DNA from: Chitinophaga pinensis
Lineage (GTDB): Bacteria; Bacteroidota; Bacteroidia; Chitinophagales; Chitinophagaceae
DNA length: 64,000 nt
Assembly (NCBI GenBank): GCA_945872815.1
Contig: CAMCAY010000004.1
Span: 1 to 64,000, forward strand
Direction of reading: 5' to 3'
This document shows, piece by piece, positions 42,406 through 50,798 of this stretch. The first letter of the stretch is position 1. Each line of letters begins with the position of its first letter. The notes under the pieces were generated by a model that was not told where the DNA came from, ran no database searches, and saw nothing but the letters and a program-made list of their open reading frames with translations. The position numbers were made by a program, and so were the translations under genes.

Positions 42406-44529
42406 ATGACAAAGACATTTTCAATTATACTATTTAGTTTTTTATCATCCAATCTTTTTGCTCAAAAAGACAGTTCTGGTGAAATTAAAATCCTGAATGA
42501 AATTGTCGTTACTTCAACAAGAACAGAAAATAAATTGGGCAATGTTGCTGTTCCTGTCTCTGTAATCAACAAAAAAACAATCAATCAAGCCGGTTCTCTA
42601 CGTTTAAAAGATATATTGCAAGAACAAGCAGGATTAAATCTAACCAATGGCTTTGGTGCAGGAATTCAAATGCAGGGATTAAGCCCTGACTATACATTGC
42701 TGCTGCTGAATGGAGAACCCTTGGTGGGCAGAACTGCAGGAGTGCTTGATATCAACAGAATTGGCATCAGCAATATCAAAAAAATTGAAATCGTCAAAGG
42801 ACCATCATCCAGTTTGTATGGCTCAGAAGCGATGGCAGGGGTTGTAAATATCATTACGGAAGATTCTTATAAAAAATCATTAGAAACCAATATTAGATAT
42901 GGATTTGGAAATCCTGACAAAGGATGGATTGCTCCTACAGACAAAGAAGTATTTAAAAATGTGGATTTCAATTTTAACGGAAGTACTGTTTACAAAAAAA
43001 CTTCCCTTCGATTCTCAAGTAATTCATTTTACATTGACGGTATCAGCTATAGACCCTATTCTACTTTAAGAGTTCCTCAGCCAATTTGGCGATTGACCAA
43101 TCAATTTCACTTGAATCATAGTTTTTCATCAAAAACAAATCTGAATTTAACTGTCAGGCATGGTTATGATTACATCAAACAGGAATTATCAGTAGGGAAT
43201 TTAGGAAGCATCAGTAATTCTTATGGAAGAGAAGCAAATAGTGATTTAAATATTAACCCAACCCTATCTCACAATTTCAACAACAAAATAAAATCAACGC
43301 TTCGTTTATACAAAACACAATACAATGGCTCTCAAAAACTATCCTTTACAGATAAGCCGGATAGTATTTATGATGACGAATTCAGACAAAATTTTTTAAG
43401 AGCAGAGAATCAAACTGATTTCAACTGGAAAAAAAACAGATTAGCTATTGGTGCAGGCTATAGTGCAGATGAAGCCAACTCAACCAGATATGACAATGTT
43501 AAAAACAAAAAAAACAACACCATCATTTCCGCTTTTATACAAAATGAATGGATGCCATTTGATAAGATGACCATTATCGCAGGCATGAGGTATGATCACA
43601 ACAAATTATTTGCAGCAGCCTTTAGTCCAAAATTAGCAGCAAGGTATAGCATCAATAAAAAAATAAGTTTCAATGCCTCTATTGGTCGTGGATTTAAAGC
43701 TCCTGATTTCAGACAGTTGTATTTAAATTTCACTAACAATGCAGCTGGCGGCTACTCTGTTTTTGGATCAATAGATGCAGTTAAAATCATCAACCAAATA
43801 CAGTCTCTTGGTCAAATCAGTGAAATAAAAGATGACTTCTATAAATTAACTGCATTAACACCTGAATATTCTACAGGAATCAATATTGGCAGTACCATAG
43901 CAATAACAAAAAAAATGTTATTCAATTTTAATTTTTTTAGAAATGACATTGAAGCATTGATAGATGTAAGACAAGTTGCCACTAAAGCAAATGGTGCTCA
44001 AATATTCAGCTACATCAACATCAAAAATGCTTACACAAAAGGAGGAGAAGCTGAATTAAACTGGCAATTAACCAAACAATTGAAAGTATCATCCGGGTAT
44101 CAGTATCTATTGACTGCTGACAAAGACGATATAAAGAATATTAATTCTAAAAAAGTATATACAAGAAACAATGACGGAATCAGCCGATTACTTGTAAAGA
44201 GTGAATACGTTGGATTGCCTAACAGAAGCAAGCACATGGCAAACATAAAACTCAGTTATGAAAACAAACATGATTTTTTTGCAACAGCAAGACTCATGTA
44301 TAAATCCAAATGGTATGTATCAGATAAGGACGGAAATGGACTAATCAACACCAATGATGAGGCAGCCAATAGTTATACGCTAATCAATTTATCAGCAGGA
44401 AAGAAAATAAATAAACTCATCTCAATGAATATAGGCATGGATAATATGCTCAATTACCAGGACGCAACTTATCTACCAAATCTTCAGGGAAGAATGATAT
44501 ATGTTACAGCAAATTTTAAACTTAAATAA
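42406..44529 (+). CDS. TonB-dependent outer-membrane receptor
   Basis: A 707-residue receptor with signal peptide (residues 1 to about 19, ending LFAQ). The plug domain contains NEIVVTSTRTENKLGNVAV (TonB box region), LLLLNGEPLVGRTAGVLDIN and VKGPSSSLYGSEAMAGVVNI. A 22-strand barrel follows, ending with IYVTANFKLK. The longer frame from 42358 lacks a signal peptide before it, so the ATG at 42406 is used. It is of the HmuR/BtuB-like class without a CarboxypepD (SusC-type) domain. The HmuY-like gene directly downstream (10 bp) points to heme import. Confidence 0.92.
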   Translation: MTKTFSIILFSFLSSNLFAQKDSSGEIKILNEIVVTSTRTENKLGNVAVPVSVINKKTINQAGSLRLKDILQEQAGLNLTNGFGAGIQMQGLSPDYTLLLLNGEPLVGRTAGVLDINRIGISNIKKIEIVKGPSSSLYGSEAMAGVVNIITEDSYKKSLETNIRYGFGNPDKGWIAPTDKEVFKNVDFNFNGSTVYKKTSLRFSSNSFYIDGISYRPYSTLRVPQPIWRLTNQFHLNHSFSSKTNLNLTVRHGYDYIKQELSVGNLGSISNSYGREANSDLNINPTLSHNFNNKIKSTLRLYKTQYNGSQKLSFTDKPDSIYDDEFRQNFLRAENQTDFNWKKNRLAIGAGYSADEANSTRYDNVKNKKNNTIISAFIQNEWMPFDKMTIIAGMRYDHNKLFAAAFSPKLAARYSINKKISFNASIGRGFKAPDFRQLYLNFTNNAAGGYSVFGSIDAVKIINQIQSLGQISEIKDDFYKLTALTPEYSTGINIGSTIAITKKMLFNFNFFRNDIEALIDVRQVATKANGAQIFSYINIKNAYTKGGEAELNWQLTKQLKVSSGYQYLLTADKDDIKNINSKKVYTRNNDGISRLLVKSEYVGLPNRSKHMANIKLSYENKHDFFATARLMYKSKWYVSDKDGNGLINTNDEAANSYTLINLSAGKKINKLISMNIGMDNMLNYQDATYLPNLQGRMIYVTANFKLK

Positions 44530-44539
44530 AACAACCAAC

Positions 44540-45208
44540 ATGAAAAAAAAAATCATCACTTTAGTGGCAGTGTCCGCCATTCTATTCAGCGCTTGTAAAA
44601 AAGATTCAAATATTATAACACCTGCAGGTCCCGGCGTAAATGATTACAGCGTTACTGTAAACGGAAAAATCGTAACAGTTAGAAATCTTGATGCTGACAC
44701 TATCATTGGTATGGGTGGGCAAGGGCCTTATGGAGCAGGTAAGTATAGTTTCTTTAGTCTTGCATCTAACTCCAGGGTCAGCAATTCGGATTCTGCTACC
44801 TCTAATTGGGACTTAGCGTTTGGAGGAACAACCATTCGAGTAAATTGTGGAACGAGCGGACCTGGTAATGGAGGAGCATATGTATATACAGGTTTATTTG
44901 ATGACCTAACATCTGTTTCTGCAGATTCTACTTTCAAAACAGATAACGCTCCCGCTTATGCCATCACAAAGGGTTCAGGAAAAGGATGGTACAGTTATGA
45001 TGGACCAAATAATATAGTAACAGCGACACCTGGAAGAACATTGGTAATCAAAACAGCCAATGGAAAATATGCTAAAGTCGAGATTTTAAATTATTATAAA
45101 GGCGGTACAACCCCATCTATTTCAGCTTCGGATAGCATTAAAACTTATGATTCTCGTTATTATACATTCCGTTATACTTACCAAGCAGATGGTTCCACTA
45201 CATTTTAA
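44540..45208 (+). CDS. HmuY-like heme-binding lipoprotein
   Basis: The 222-residue lipoprotein has lipobox LFSAC (Cys18). The domain matches HmuY: a beta-rich region with SNSDSATSNWDLAFGGTTIR, VNCGTSGPGNGG, GWYSYDGPNNIVTATPGRTL, and KYAKVEILNYYKGGT followed by a repeating YTFRYTYQ strand. HmuY of Porphyromonas captures heme and passes it to its TonB receptor. Here the receptor gene is directly upstream. A longer frame from 44501 is unsupported; the ATG at 44540 precedes the signal. Confidence 0.85.
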   Translation: MKKKIITLVAVSAILFSACKKDSNIITPAGPGVNDYSVTVNGKIVTVRNLDADTIIGMGGQGPYGAGKYSFFSLASNSRVSNSDSATSNWDLAFGGTTIRVNCGTSGPGNGGAYVYTGLFDDLTSVSADSTFKTDNAPAYAITKGSGKGWYSYDGPNNIVTATPGRTLVIKTANGKYAKVEILNYYKGGTTPSISASDSIKTYDSRYYTFRYTYQADGSTTF

Positions 45209-45227
45209 TATTATTTGATACTAATCA

Positions 45228-45257
45228 CAAAAGTCATCCCTAATCGGATGACTTTTG
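45228..45257. terminator. Bidirectional terminator between hmuY-like and dapD
   Basis: A 12-bp perfect stem CAAAAGTCATCC / GGATGACTTTTG with a 6-base loop and a T-run on the forward strand, A-run on the other side, between convergent genes. Confidence 0.85.
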
Positions 45258-45281
45258 TTTTAATAAGATATAGTTTTAACT

Positions 45282-46094
45282 TTAAACTGACACATTAAAA
45301 TCTCTCAATGCATCGTTCAGACTTGTTTTTAAGTCAGTACTAGATTTTCTTTTTCCAATAATCAGTGCACAACTGACATTATATTCTCCTGCAGGAAATT
45401 TCTTAAGGTAACTACCGGGGATGACTACACTACGAGCGGGGACAACGCCTTTCATCTCAATGGGTGATGATCCACTGACATCAATTATTTTAGTAGACTG
45501 AGTTAATACAACGTTGGCTCCCAACACAGCTTCCTTCTCCACTCTAACACCTTCAACAACAATACATCTACTACCAATAAAGCAACCATCTTCAATAATA
45601 ACCGGACTAGCCTGTAATGGCTCTAACACACCGCCAATACCAACTCCACCACTTAAATGTACATTCTTTCCTATTTGCGCACAACTGCCAACTGTTGCCC
45701 ATGTGTCTACCATGGTACCTTCATCAATATAAGCGCCGATATTAACATAAGAAGGCATCAGTACTACATTCTTAGAGATAAAAGCACCATAGCGAGCTAC
45801 CGCATGTGGTACAGCCCGCACACCCAAGGATGCGTAATTGGATTTCAATTTCATTTTATCATAAAACTCAAATGGTGGAAGTGAATGAGTCTCCATAGGC
45901 TGTATAGCAAAATACATGAGTATAGCCTGTTTTACCCATTCGTTAACCTGCCAAATTTCATTTACAGGCTCCGCAGTGCGCAACAAACCCTTATCAACTT
46001 TTTCTATTACAGCCCTAACAGCATCAGCATACTTTTCTTCTTTTAATAACGCCCTATTTTCCCAAGATTCAGCTATTAATGATTTCAATTCCAT
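45282..46094 (-). CDS. dapD: 2,3,4,5-tetrahydropyridine-2,6-dicarboxylate N-succinyltransferase
   Basis: Succinylates tetrahydrodipicolinate in the lysine/diaminopimelate pathway. The 270-residue protein has a predicted N-terminal helical part and a left-handed beta-helix of hexapeptide repeats (VNIGAYIDEGTMVDTWATVG; GGVGIGGVLEPLQASPVIIE; GVRVEKEAVLGANVVLTQST), a catalytic Asp/Glu segment being DEGTMVDTWAT. Standard length. With dapB in the same window, it provides two steps of one pathway, though in separate operons. Confidence 0.96.
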   Translation of the reverse strand: MELKSLIAESWENRALLKEEKYADAVRAVIEKVDKGLLRTAEPVNEIWQVNEWVKQAILMYFAIQPMETHSLPPFEFYDKMKLKSNYASLGVRAVPHAVARYGAFISKNVVLMPSYVNIGAYIDEGTMVDTWATVGSCAQIGKNVHLSGGVGIGGVLEPLQASPVIIEDGCFIGSRCIVVEGVRVEKEAVLGANVVLTQSTKIIDVSGSSPIEMKGVVPARSVVIPGSYLKKFPAGEYNVSCALIIGKRKSSTDLKTSLNDALRDFNVSV

Positions 46095-46161
46095 AAAATA
46101 ATTTTTGCGAACATACTTATCTTATCGGAAAATTTAAAACATAATTTCAATAGATTGGATT

Positions 46162-46169
46162 TATATTTG
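46162..46169 (+). promoter_or_regulatory. -7 promoter element of the glycosyltransferase-tsaC operon
   Basis: TATATTTG is an exact TAnnTTTG match 19 bp before the ATG at 46188. On the other strand at 46112-46119 TATGTTCG is a near match serving dapD. Confidence 0.6.
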
Positions 46170-46187
46170 TTAGTATAAAATCTTGCA

Positions 46188-47336
46188 ATGAAAATTGCCT
46201 TTGACGCCAAAAGGATTTATCAAAACAGAACAGGCTTGGGCAACTATAGTCGAACCCTGGTAGATTCATTGTGCACCAACTTTCCTGATAACGAATATTA
46301 TTTGTATGCTCCCAAAGTGACAAGCTTATTCAATGAGTCGCTGTATAAAAATCTACAAACAAAGACTCCAACAGCATTTCCTGAAAAATACTTCAAATCG
46401 TTGTGGAGAAGCAGCTGGGTAAAAAAAGACCTGATTAAAGACAATATTGACATTTTCCATGGGTTAAGCCACGAGATTCCTTTTGGCATTGAACATACCA
46501 ATATAAAATCTGTTGCCACCATTCATGATTTGATTTTCGAGAGATATCCTGAACAATACAATTCAATTGACATAAGTATCTACAGAAGAAAATTCAAAAA
46601 TGCATGCAAGAATTCAAACGTCATTATTGCAATCAGCGAACAAACGAAAAATGACATCATCGAATTTTACAACATTGAAGAAAGCAAGATAAAAGTGTGC
46701 TATCAAAGTTGTGATACATCCTTTTACAAAGAAGTAAGTTCTGATGATAAAAATGCGATTCAATTAAAATATAATTTACCGGAAAAGTATTTTTTGTACG
46801 TCGGATCAGTAATTGAACGAAAGAATTTATTAGGCATTTGCAAAGCAATACAAATAAACTCTGACAAATCACTTCCTCCATTAGTAGTCATTGGATCTGG
46901 AAAAAAATATCTTCAAACTGTAAAAGACTTTGTCGAAAAAAACAATCTTGAAAAAAAAATAATTTTCCTCTCTGAAGAAATGAATAATGGCAAACCTATA
47001 CCTTTTATTGATTTTCCGGCAATTTATCAGTCTGCTACTGCAATGATTTACCCTTCCATATTTGAAGGCTTCGGCATTCCTATCCTGGAATCTTTAGCAA
47101 GCAAATTACCAGTCATAACTTCCAATATTTCTTGCATGCCCGAAGTTGGTGGGGACGCTGCTATTTATGTAAATCCTTTTAATCCTGAAGAAATTGCCCA
47201 TGCAATGGCTACTGTTATTTCGAATGACAATGAATTATTAATAAAAAAAGGAATTGAGCAAGCTGCAAAATTTACAAATGAACATTGCGCCAACGCAGTT
47301 ATGGATGTTTATAAAAATGTAAGAAATGATGATTGA
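46188..47336 (+). CDS. Family 4 glycosyltransferase
   Basis: A 382-residue GT-B enzyme. It has the N-terminal acceptor domain and the C-terminal donor domain with EKYFLYVGSVIERKNLLGIC, IYPSIFEGFGIPILESLASK and LPVITSNISCMPEVGGDAAI, the E-x7-E motif of retaining GT4 enzymes. It probably works in surface polysaccharide or glycolipid synthesis. It overlaps the downstream tsaC-type gene by 11 bp, so the two are translationally coupled. Confidence 0.92.
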   Translation: MKIAFDAKRIYQNRTGLGNYSRTLVDSLCTNFPDNEYYLYAPKVTSLFNESLYKNLQTKTPTAFPEKYFKSLWRSSWVKKDLIKDNIDIFHGLSHEIPFGIEHTNIKSVATIHDLIFERYPEQYNSIDISIYRRKFKNACKNSNVIIAISEQTKNDIIEFYNIEESKIKVCYQSCDTSFYKEVSSDDKNAIQLKYNLPEKYFLYVGSVIERKNLLGICKAIQINSDKSLPPLVVIGSGKKYLQTVKDFVEKNNLEKKIIFLSEEMNNGKPIPFIDFPAIYQSATAMIYPSIFEGFGIPILESLASKLPVITSNISCMPEVGGDAAIYVNPFNPEEIAHAMATVISNDNELLIKKGIEQAAKFTNEHCANAVMDVYKNVRNDD

Positions 47337-47895
47337 TGATGACATACAAGCTTGTATAAAAGTAATGAATAAAGGAGGATTGATTCTTTATCCTACAGAT
47401 ACCGTATGGGGTATTGGTTGCGATGCCACTAATGAAGAGGCAGTTGCAAAAATATATCAACTTAAAAAAAGAGAAGAAAGCAAAAGCATGATTATTCTTG
47501 TGGCAAATGAAGAAGATATTTTAAATTATTGCGATGACGCCGGTCCACTTATATTTGATTATATAAAAGGAATTCAAAAGCCAGTAACAGTTATTTATAA
47601 AAAAGCAAAAAATCTTGCAAAAAACATAATCAATCAAGACGGCAGTATCGCCATAAGAATTGCAAAAGACAATTTCTGTCAAAAGCTGATTGGTTCGTTC
47701 GGAAAACCTATAGTATCTACCTCTTCTAATATTTCCGGCTATCCTACACCGGCTTTATTTTGTGATATAGATTTTGAAATAAAAAAGGGGGTTGACTATA
47801 TAGTACAATACAGACAAGATGATCTAACACCCGCCAATCCAAGTTCCATCATCAGCATCAACGATGATGGGACGATACAAATTATCAGAAAATAA
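47326..47895 (+). CDS. tsaC: Threonylcarbamoyl-AMP synthase (YrdC/Sua5 family)
   Basis: Makes threonylcarbamoyl-AMP for the t6A37 modification of tRNAs decoding ANN codons. The 189-residue YrdC-domain protein begins with MNKGGLILYPTDTVWGIGCDAT, then IYQLKKREESKSMIILVAN, IAIRIAKDNFCQKLIGSFGKPIVSTSSNISG and NPSSIISIND. The single-domain size is TsaC-like, lacking the C-terminal Sua5 domain. It starts within the glycosyltransferase gene; the second Met at 47329 is an alternative start. Confidence 0.93.
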   Translation: MMIDDDIQACIKVMNKGGLILYPTDTVWGIGCDATNEEAVAKIYQLKKREESKSMIILVANEEDILNYCDDAGPLIFDYIKGIQKPVTVIYKKAKNLAKNIINQDGSIAIRIAKDNFCQKLIGSFGKPIVSTSSNISGYPTPALFCDIDFEIKKGVDYIVQYRQDDLTPANPSSIISINDDGTIQIIRK

Positions 47896-48480
47896 TTAAA
47901 ATAATTTCAAAGCAACTCCGATGTGCAGTGACTGACTTTTCCATTTATCTGAAGAAATTGCATCATTGATATTATTCAATCCTACCTGATACCTGCCATA
48001 AACATATAAACTGGAAAGCTTTATCTGAACTCCTCCCACCATTGCTATGTCACCTGACTTGATTGCGTCCTTAGCCTGATCTTTCACTGATAAATTACTT
48101 TTAGATAGAATTCCAAAACGAGGACCTGCCTGCAGAGCAAATTTTTTCGAAAGATTTATATTCAATAAAATAGGCAAATTGAGATACCCAAACTTGATTT
48201 TTGAAATATCGATTGATTGATAAGTTTGAGAAAAGTTATTGGCAGTATCAAAATTCACTTCACTGTAATACAGCTCGGGCTGAATAGCAAATGTAGAAGA
48301 CAATTTAAATTGAACAAAACCTCCAAAATGATATCCAAATGCAAATTTGCTATTGAAATTATTGCCATCAATTTTTTGGATATCAGTTCCCCCTTTTGCT
48401 CCAATATGTAGCCCTTGAGAAAATGCTACAGTTGAAAGGAAAATAAAAGCGAAAAAGCAGCATAAATATTTTTTAAGCAT
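47896..48480 (-). CDS. Outer-membrane beta-barrel (porin-family) protein
   Basis: A 194-residue protein with signal peptide (residues 1 to about 22, ending AFSQ) and alternating beta strands: LHIGAKGGTDIQKIDGNNFN, FGYHFGGFVQFKLSSTFAIQ, LPILLNINLSKKFALQAGPR and a C-terminal SLHIGVALKLF, typical of small outer-membrane barrels (PF13568-like). Function unknown. It reads toward tsaC, with no gap. Confidence 0.85.
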   Translation of the reverse strand: MLKKYLCCFFAFIFLSTVAFSQGLHIGAKGGTDIQKIDGNNFNSKFAFGYHFGGFVQFKLSSTFAIQPELYYSEVNFDTANNFSQTYQSIDISKIKFGYLNLPILLNINLSKKFALQAGPRFGILSKSNLSVKDQAKDAIKSGDIAMVGGVQIKLSSLYVYGRYQVGLNNINDAISSDKWKSQSLHIGVALKLF

Positions 48481-48645
48481 ATAATTGTTTTAAAAGTGAA
48501 CAAATTAATTATTAATCAATAAACAATGTAATGATAAATTGATAATTACACAAGTGTATTTCTTTGTATAAACCTCTAAATTCACTGATTTTCAGTAGTT
48601 TGTAGAAACTATAACAATAAAATTCAGCTTTTCAAAAAAATAACT

Positions 48646-48653
48646 TACCTTTG
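48646..48653 (+). promoter_or_regulatory. -7 promoter element of the DEAD-box helicase
   Basis: TACCTTTG is an exact TAnnTTTG match. The transcript would begin near 48660 and have a leader of about 185 bases before the ATG at 48846. Confidence 0.7.
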
Positions 48654-48659
48654 CAAAGA

Positions 48660-48845
48660 ATTATTAAAACTGAGAATTACATGACATGCTCAGTTGCTGT
48701 TGAAAGCAGGTATTAAGTTAAACTTTTCTCTCCGAGATTTTTTCTCTCCAACGGCCCGAAGCATTACATGTGACCATCAAAAATCATTTTTGGACCACAT
48801 GCTTGTTGCTATAGCAATAAGGGGTCTTTACATTAAAACAAAACA
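48660..48845 (+). promoter_or_regulatory. Structured 5' leader of the helicase gene
   Basis: Several inverted repeats are visible: ACTGAG / CTCAGT (around 48669-48694), a larger structure with CATGTG / CACATG and CAAAAA / TTTTTG arms (around 48767-48806), and the palindrome TTGCTATAGCAA just before AAGGGG. An 11-codon mini-frame ATGACATGCTCAGTT... lies at 48680-48715. Together they suggest post-transcriptional control, e.g. a cold-responsive or autoregulatory leader for an RNA helicase. The rest of 48481-48645 has no gene. Confidence 0.45.
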
Positions 48846-50567
48846 ATGAATACATTTGAATCATTGGGTCTAAAACCCGAAATTTTACAATCAATCAACG
48901 ATTTAGGATTTACAAATCCAACCCCCATTCAAGAACAAGCAATCCCTGTTTTACTTTCAGGCACCATGGACTTTGTAGGTTTGGCGCAAACCGGTACAGG
49001 TAAAACTGCTGCTTTTGGTCTTCCTCTTTTACAACTAATAAATGCTGCAGATAAATTTCCGCAAGCTCTAATTGTTTGTCCTACCAGAGAACTCTGTTTG
49101 CAAATAACCAATGACTTACTTGTTTTTAAAAAATATTTAAAAGGCGTTAACACTGAAGCAGTTTATGGAGGTGCATCTATCACTATGCAAATTAGAAATC
49201 TTCGTCAGGGAGTTCAAATAGTAGTAGCAACACCTGGAAGATTGATTGATCTTATTGAAAGAAAAGCCATTGACCTACAGAAAGTGAAGTATGTAGTTTT
49301 GGATGAAGCAGATGAAATGCTGAACATGGGATTCAGAGACGATATCGACTTCGTATTGAAGAATACCATTAACAGAGAAAGTATTTGGTTATTCAGTGCT
49401 ACCATGCCGCCGGAAGTAAGGGCTATTTCAAAAAATTTCATGACTTCCCCTAAAGAAATCACAGTTGGGAAAAAGAACAGCGGAAATGTAAATATAGATC
49501 ATCAGTACTACTTAACAGCTGCACATCAACGATATGAAACGCTCAAGAGATTGATTGATTTCAATCCGGGAATGTATGGCATCATTTTTACCAGAACAAA
49601 AGCTGATGCACAAGAAATTTCTGAAAGACTTTCAAAAAACGGATATGATATCGAAGCATTGCATGGCGATTTAACCCAACAACAACGTGATAAAGTGATG
49701 GGACGATTCAGAAGCAAAGTCCTTCAATTACTTATAGCAACGGATGTTGCAGCAAGAGGCATTGATGTGGATGGCATTACTCACGTTATAAATTATGAGT
49801 TGCCTGATGATATGGAAGTATATACACACAGAAGCGGAAGAACAGCCAGAGCAGGGAAAAGCGGAATATGTATTTCCATCTGTCACACAAGAGAAACGTT
49901 CAAAATCAGACAACTTGAAAAAATGATCAATGCTACTTTTCACAAAGTAGATATACCAAGTGGAAAGGAAGTTTGTAGAAGACAATTTTTCCACTTCATG
50001 GACAAGTTGATTCAAACAGATATTTCACACGGAGATTACGAAACATATCTTCCAGATTTGATGCAAAAATTTGAAAATGTTTCCAAGGAAGAAGTATTGC
50101 AAAGAGTTGCTGCTTTGGAATTTGATCATTTCCTGAAATATTATGAAAACGCAGACGATCTTAATGTAAGAATGGACACGCGCAATCGCAATATGGTGAA
50201 TGAAAGAGGGGCCCCTCAAAACAGAAATGACAGAGGTGAAAGAAATTTCAACAGAAGGGACAATGGATTCACTAGATTATTTATAAATCTGGGAACAAAG
50301 GATGGATTCTATAAAGCCAGTTTTCTGCAATACATATTGGACGAGAGCAATTTGAAAAAAGAAGTTTTGGGTAAGATAGACATGAGGGAAATGAACACTT
50401 GGGTTGAAGTAGATAAATCCAATGCAGGAAAAATGATTAAAGCCATTGACGGCAAACGTTACAATAACAGAACTGTAAGAATGAATGAAGCAGATGGTGG
50501 CTTTAGAAAGCCAACAGATGAAGGAAGAAAAAGAAATTACGCCCCTAGAGAAAGAAGGCAGTTTTAA
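48846..50567 (+). CDS. DEAD-box RNA helicase with a DbpA-type RNA-binding domain
   Basis: ATP-dependent RNA helicase. The 573-residue protein has the Q motif (NPTPIQEQAIPVLLSG), motif I AQTGTGKT (residues 47-54), motif II LDEADEML, motif III SAT, and the C-terminal helicase motifs HRSGRTARAGKSG. Residues about 475-550 resemble the DbpA RNA-binding fold (FTRLFINLGTKDGFYKASFL; VDKSNAGKMIKAIDGKRYNN), followed by an Arg/Lys-rich tail. Such helicases aid ribosome assembly or mRNA decay, often induced by cold. The long structured leader supports regulation. Confidence 0.93.
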   Translation: MNTFESLGLKPEILQSINDLGFTNPTPIQEQAIPVLLSGTMDFVGLAQTGTGKTAAFGLPLLQLINAADKFPQALIVCPTRELCLQITNDLLVFKKYLKGVNTEAVYGGASITMQIRNLRQGVQIVVATPGRLIDLIERKAIDLQKVKYVVLDEADEMLNMGFRDDIDFVLKNTINRESIWLFSATMPPEVRAISKNFMTSPKEITVGKKNSGNVNIDHQYYLTAAHQRYETLKRLIDFNPGMYGIIFTRTKADAQEISERLSKNGYDIEALHGDLTQQQRDKVMGRFRSKVLQLLIATDVAARGIDVDGITHVINYELPDDMEVYTHRSGRTARAGKSGICISICHTRETFKIRQLEKMINATFHKVDIPSGKEVCRRQFFHFMDKLIQTDISHGDYETYLPDLMQKFENVSKEEVLQRVAALEFDHFLKYYENADDLNVRMDTRNRNMVNERGAPQNRNDRGERNFNRRDNGFTRLFINLGTKDGFYKASFLQYILDESNLKKEVLGKIDMREMNTWVEVDKSNAGKMIKAIDGKRYNNRTVRMNEADGGFRKPTDEGRKRNYAPRERRQF

Positions 50568-50591
50568 AATATTTTCGTCCGCTATTTTTAT

Positions 50592-50617
50592 TAGCCCACC
50601 ATTTAAATGGTGGGCTA
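50592..50617 (+). terminator. Palindromic terminator of the helicase gene
   Basis: A perfect 26-bp palindrome centred on TTTAAA (arms TAGCCCACCATTT) lies 25 bp after the stop codon and is followed by a T-rich run. A 21-bp part of it recurs at 50766-50786. Confidence 0.75.
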
Positions 50618-50765
50618 TTTTATTAAATGTATTATACTAAAAAAGTTGACCATAAAATCAACAAAAAAGTAATTGTAAAAGTTTCATTTAAAAGTCATTT
50701 TACAACATTATTGAGGCGTTAAAAAAACATTATCCAATGTAGATTTAAGAGATTTTCTTTTGTTT

Positions 50766-50786
50766 CACCATTTAAATGGTGGGCTA
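50766..50786 (-). terminator. Second copy of the palindrome, before the metallophosphoesterase stop
   Basis: An exact copy of 21 bp of the 50592-50617 palindrome in the same orientation (CACCATTTAAATGGTG core). It lies 13 bp past the stop of the reverse-strand gene and is followed on that strand by AAACAAAAG rather than a T-run. It may terminate that transcript. Confidence 0.45.
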
Positions 50787-50798
50787 ATAAATAAAAAA

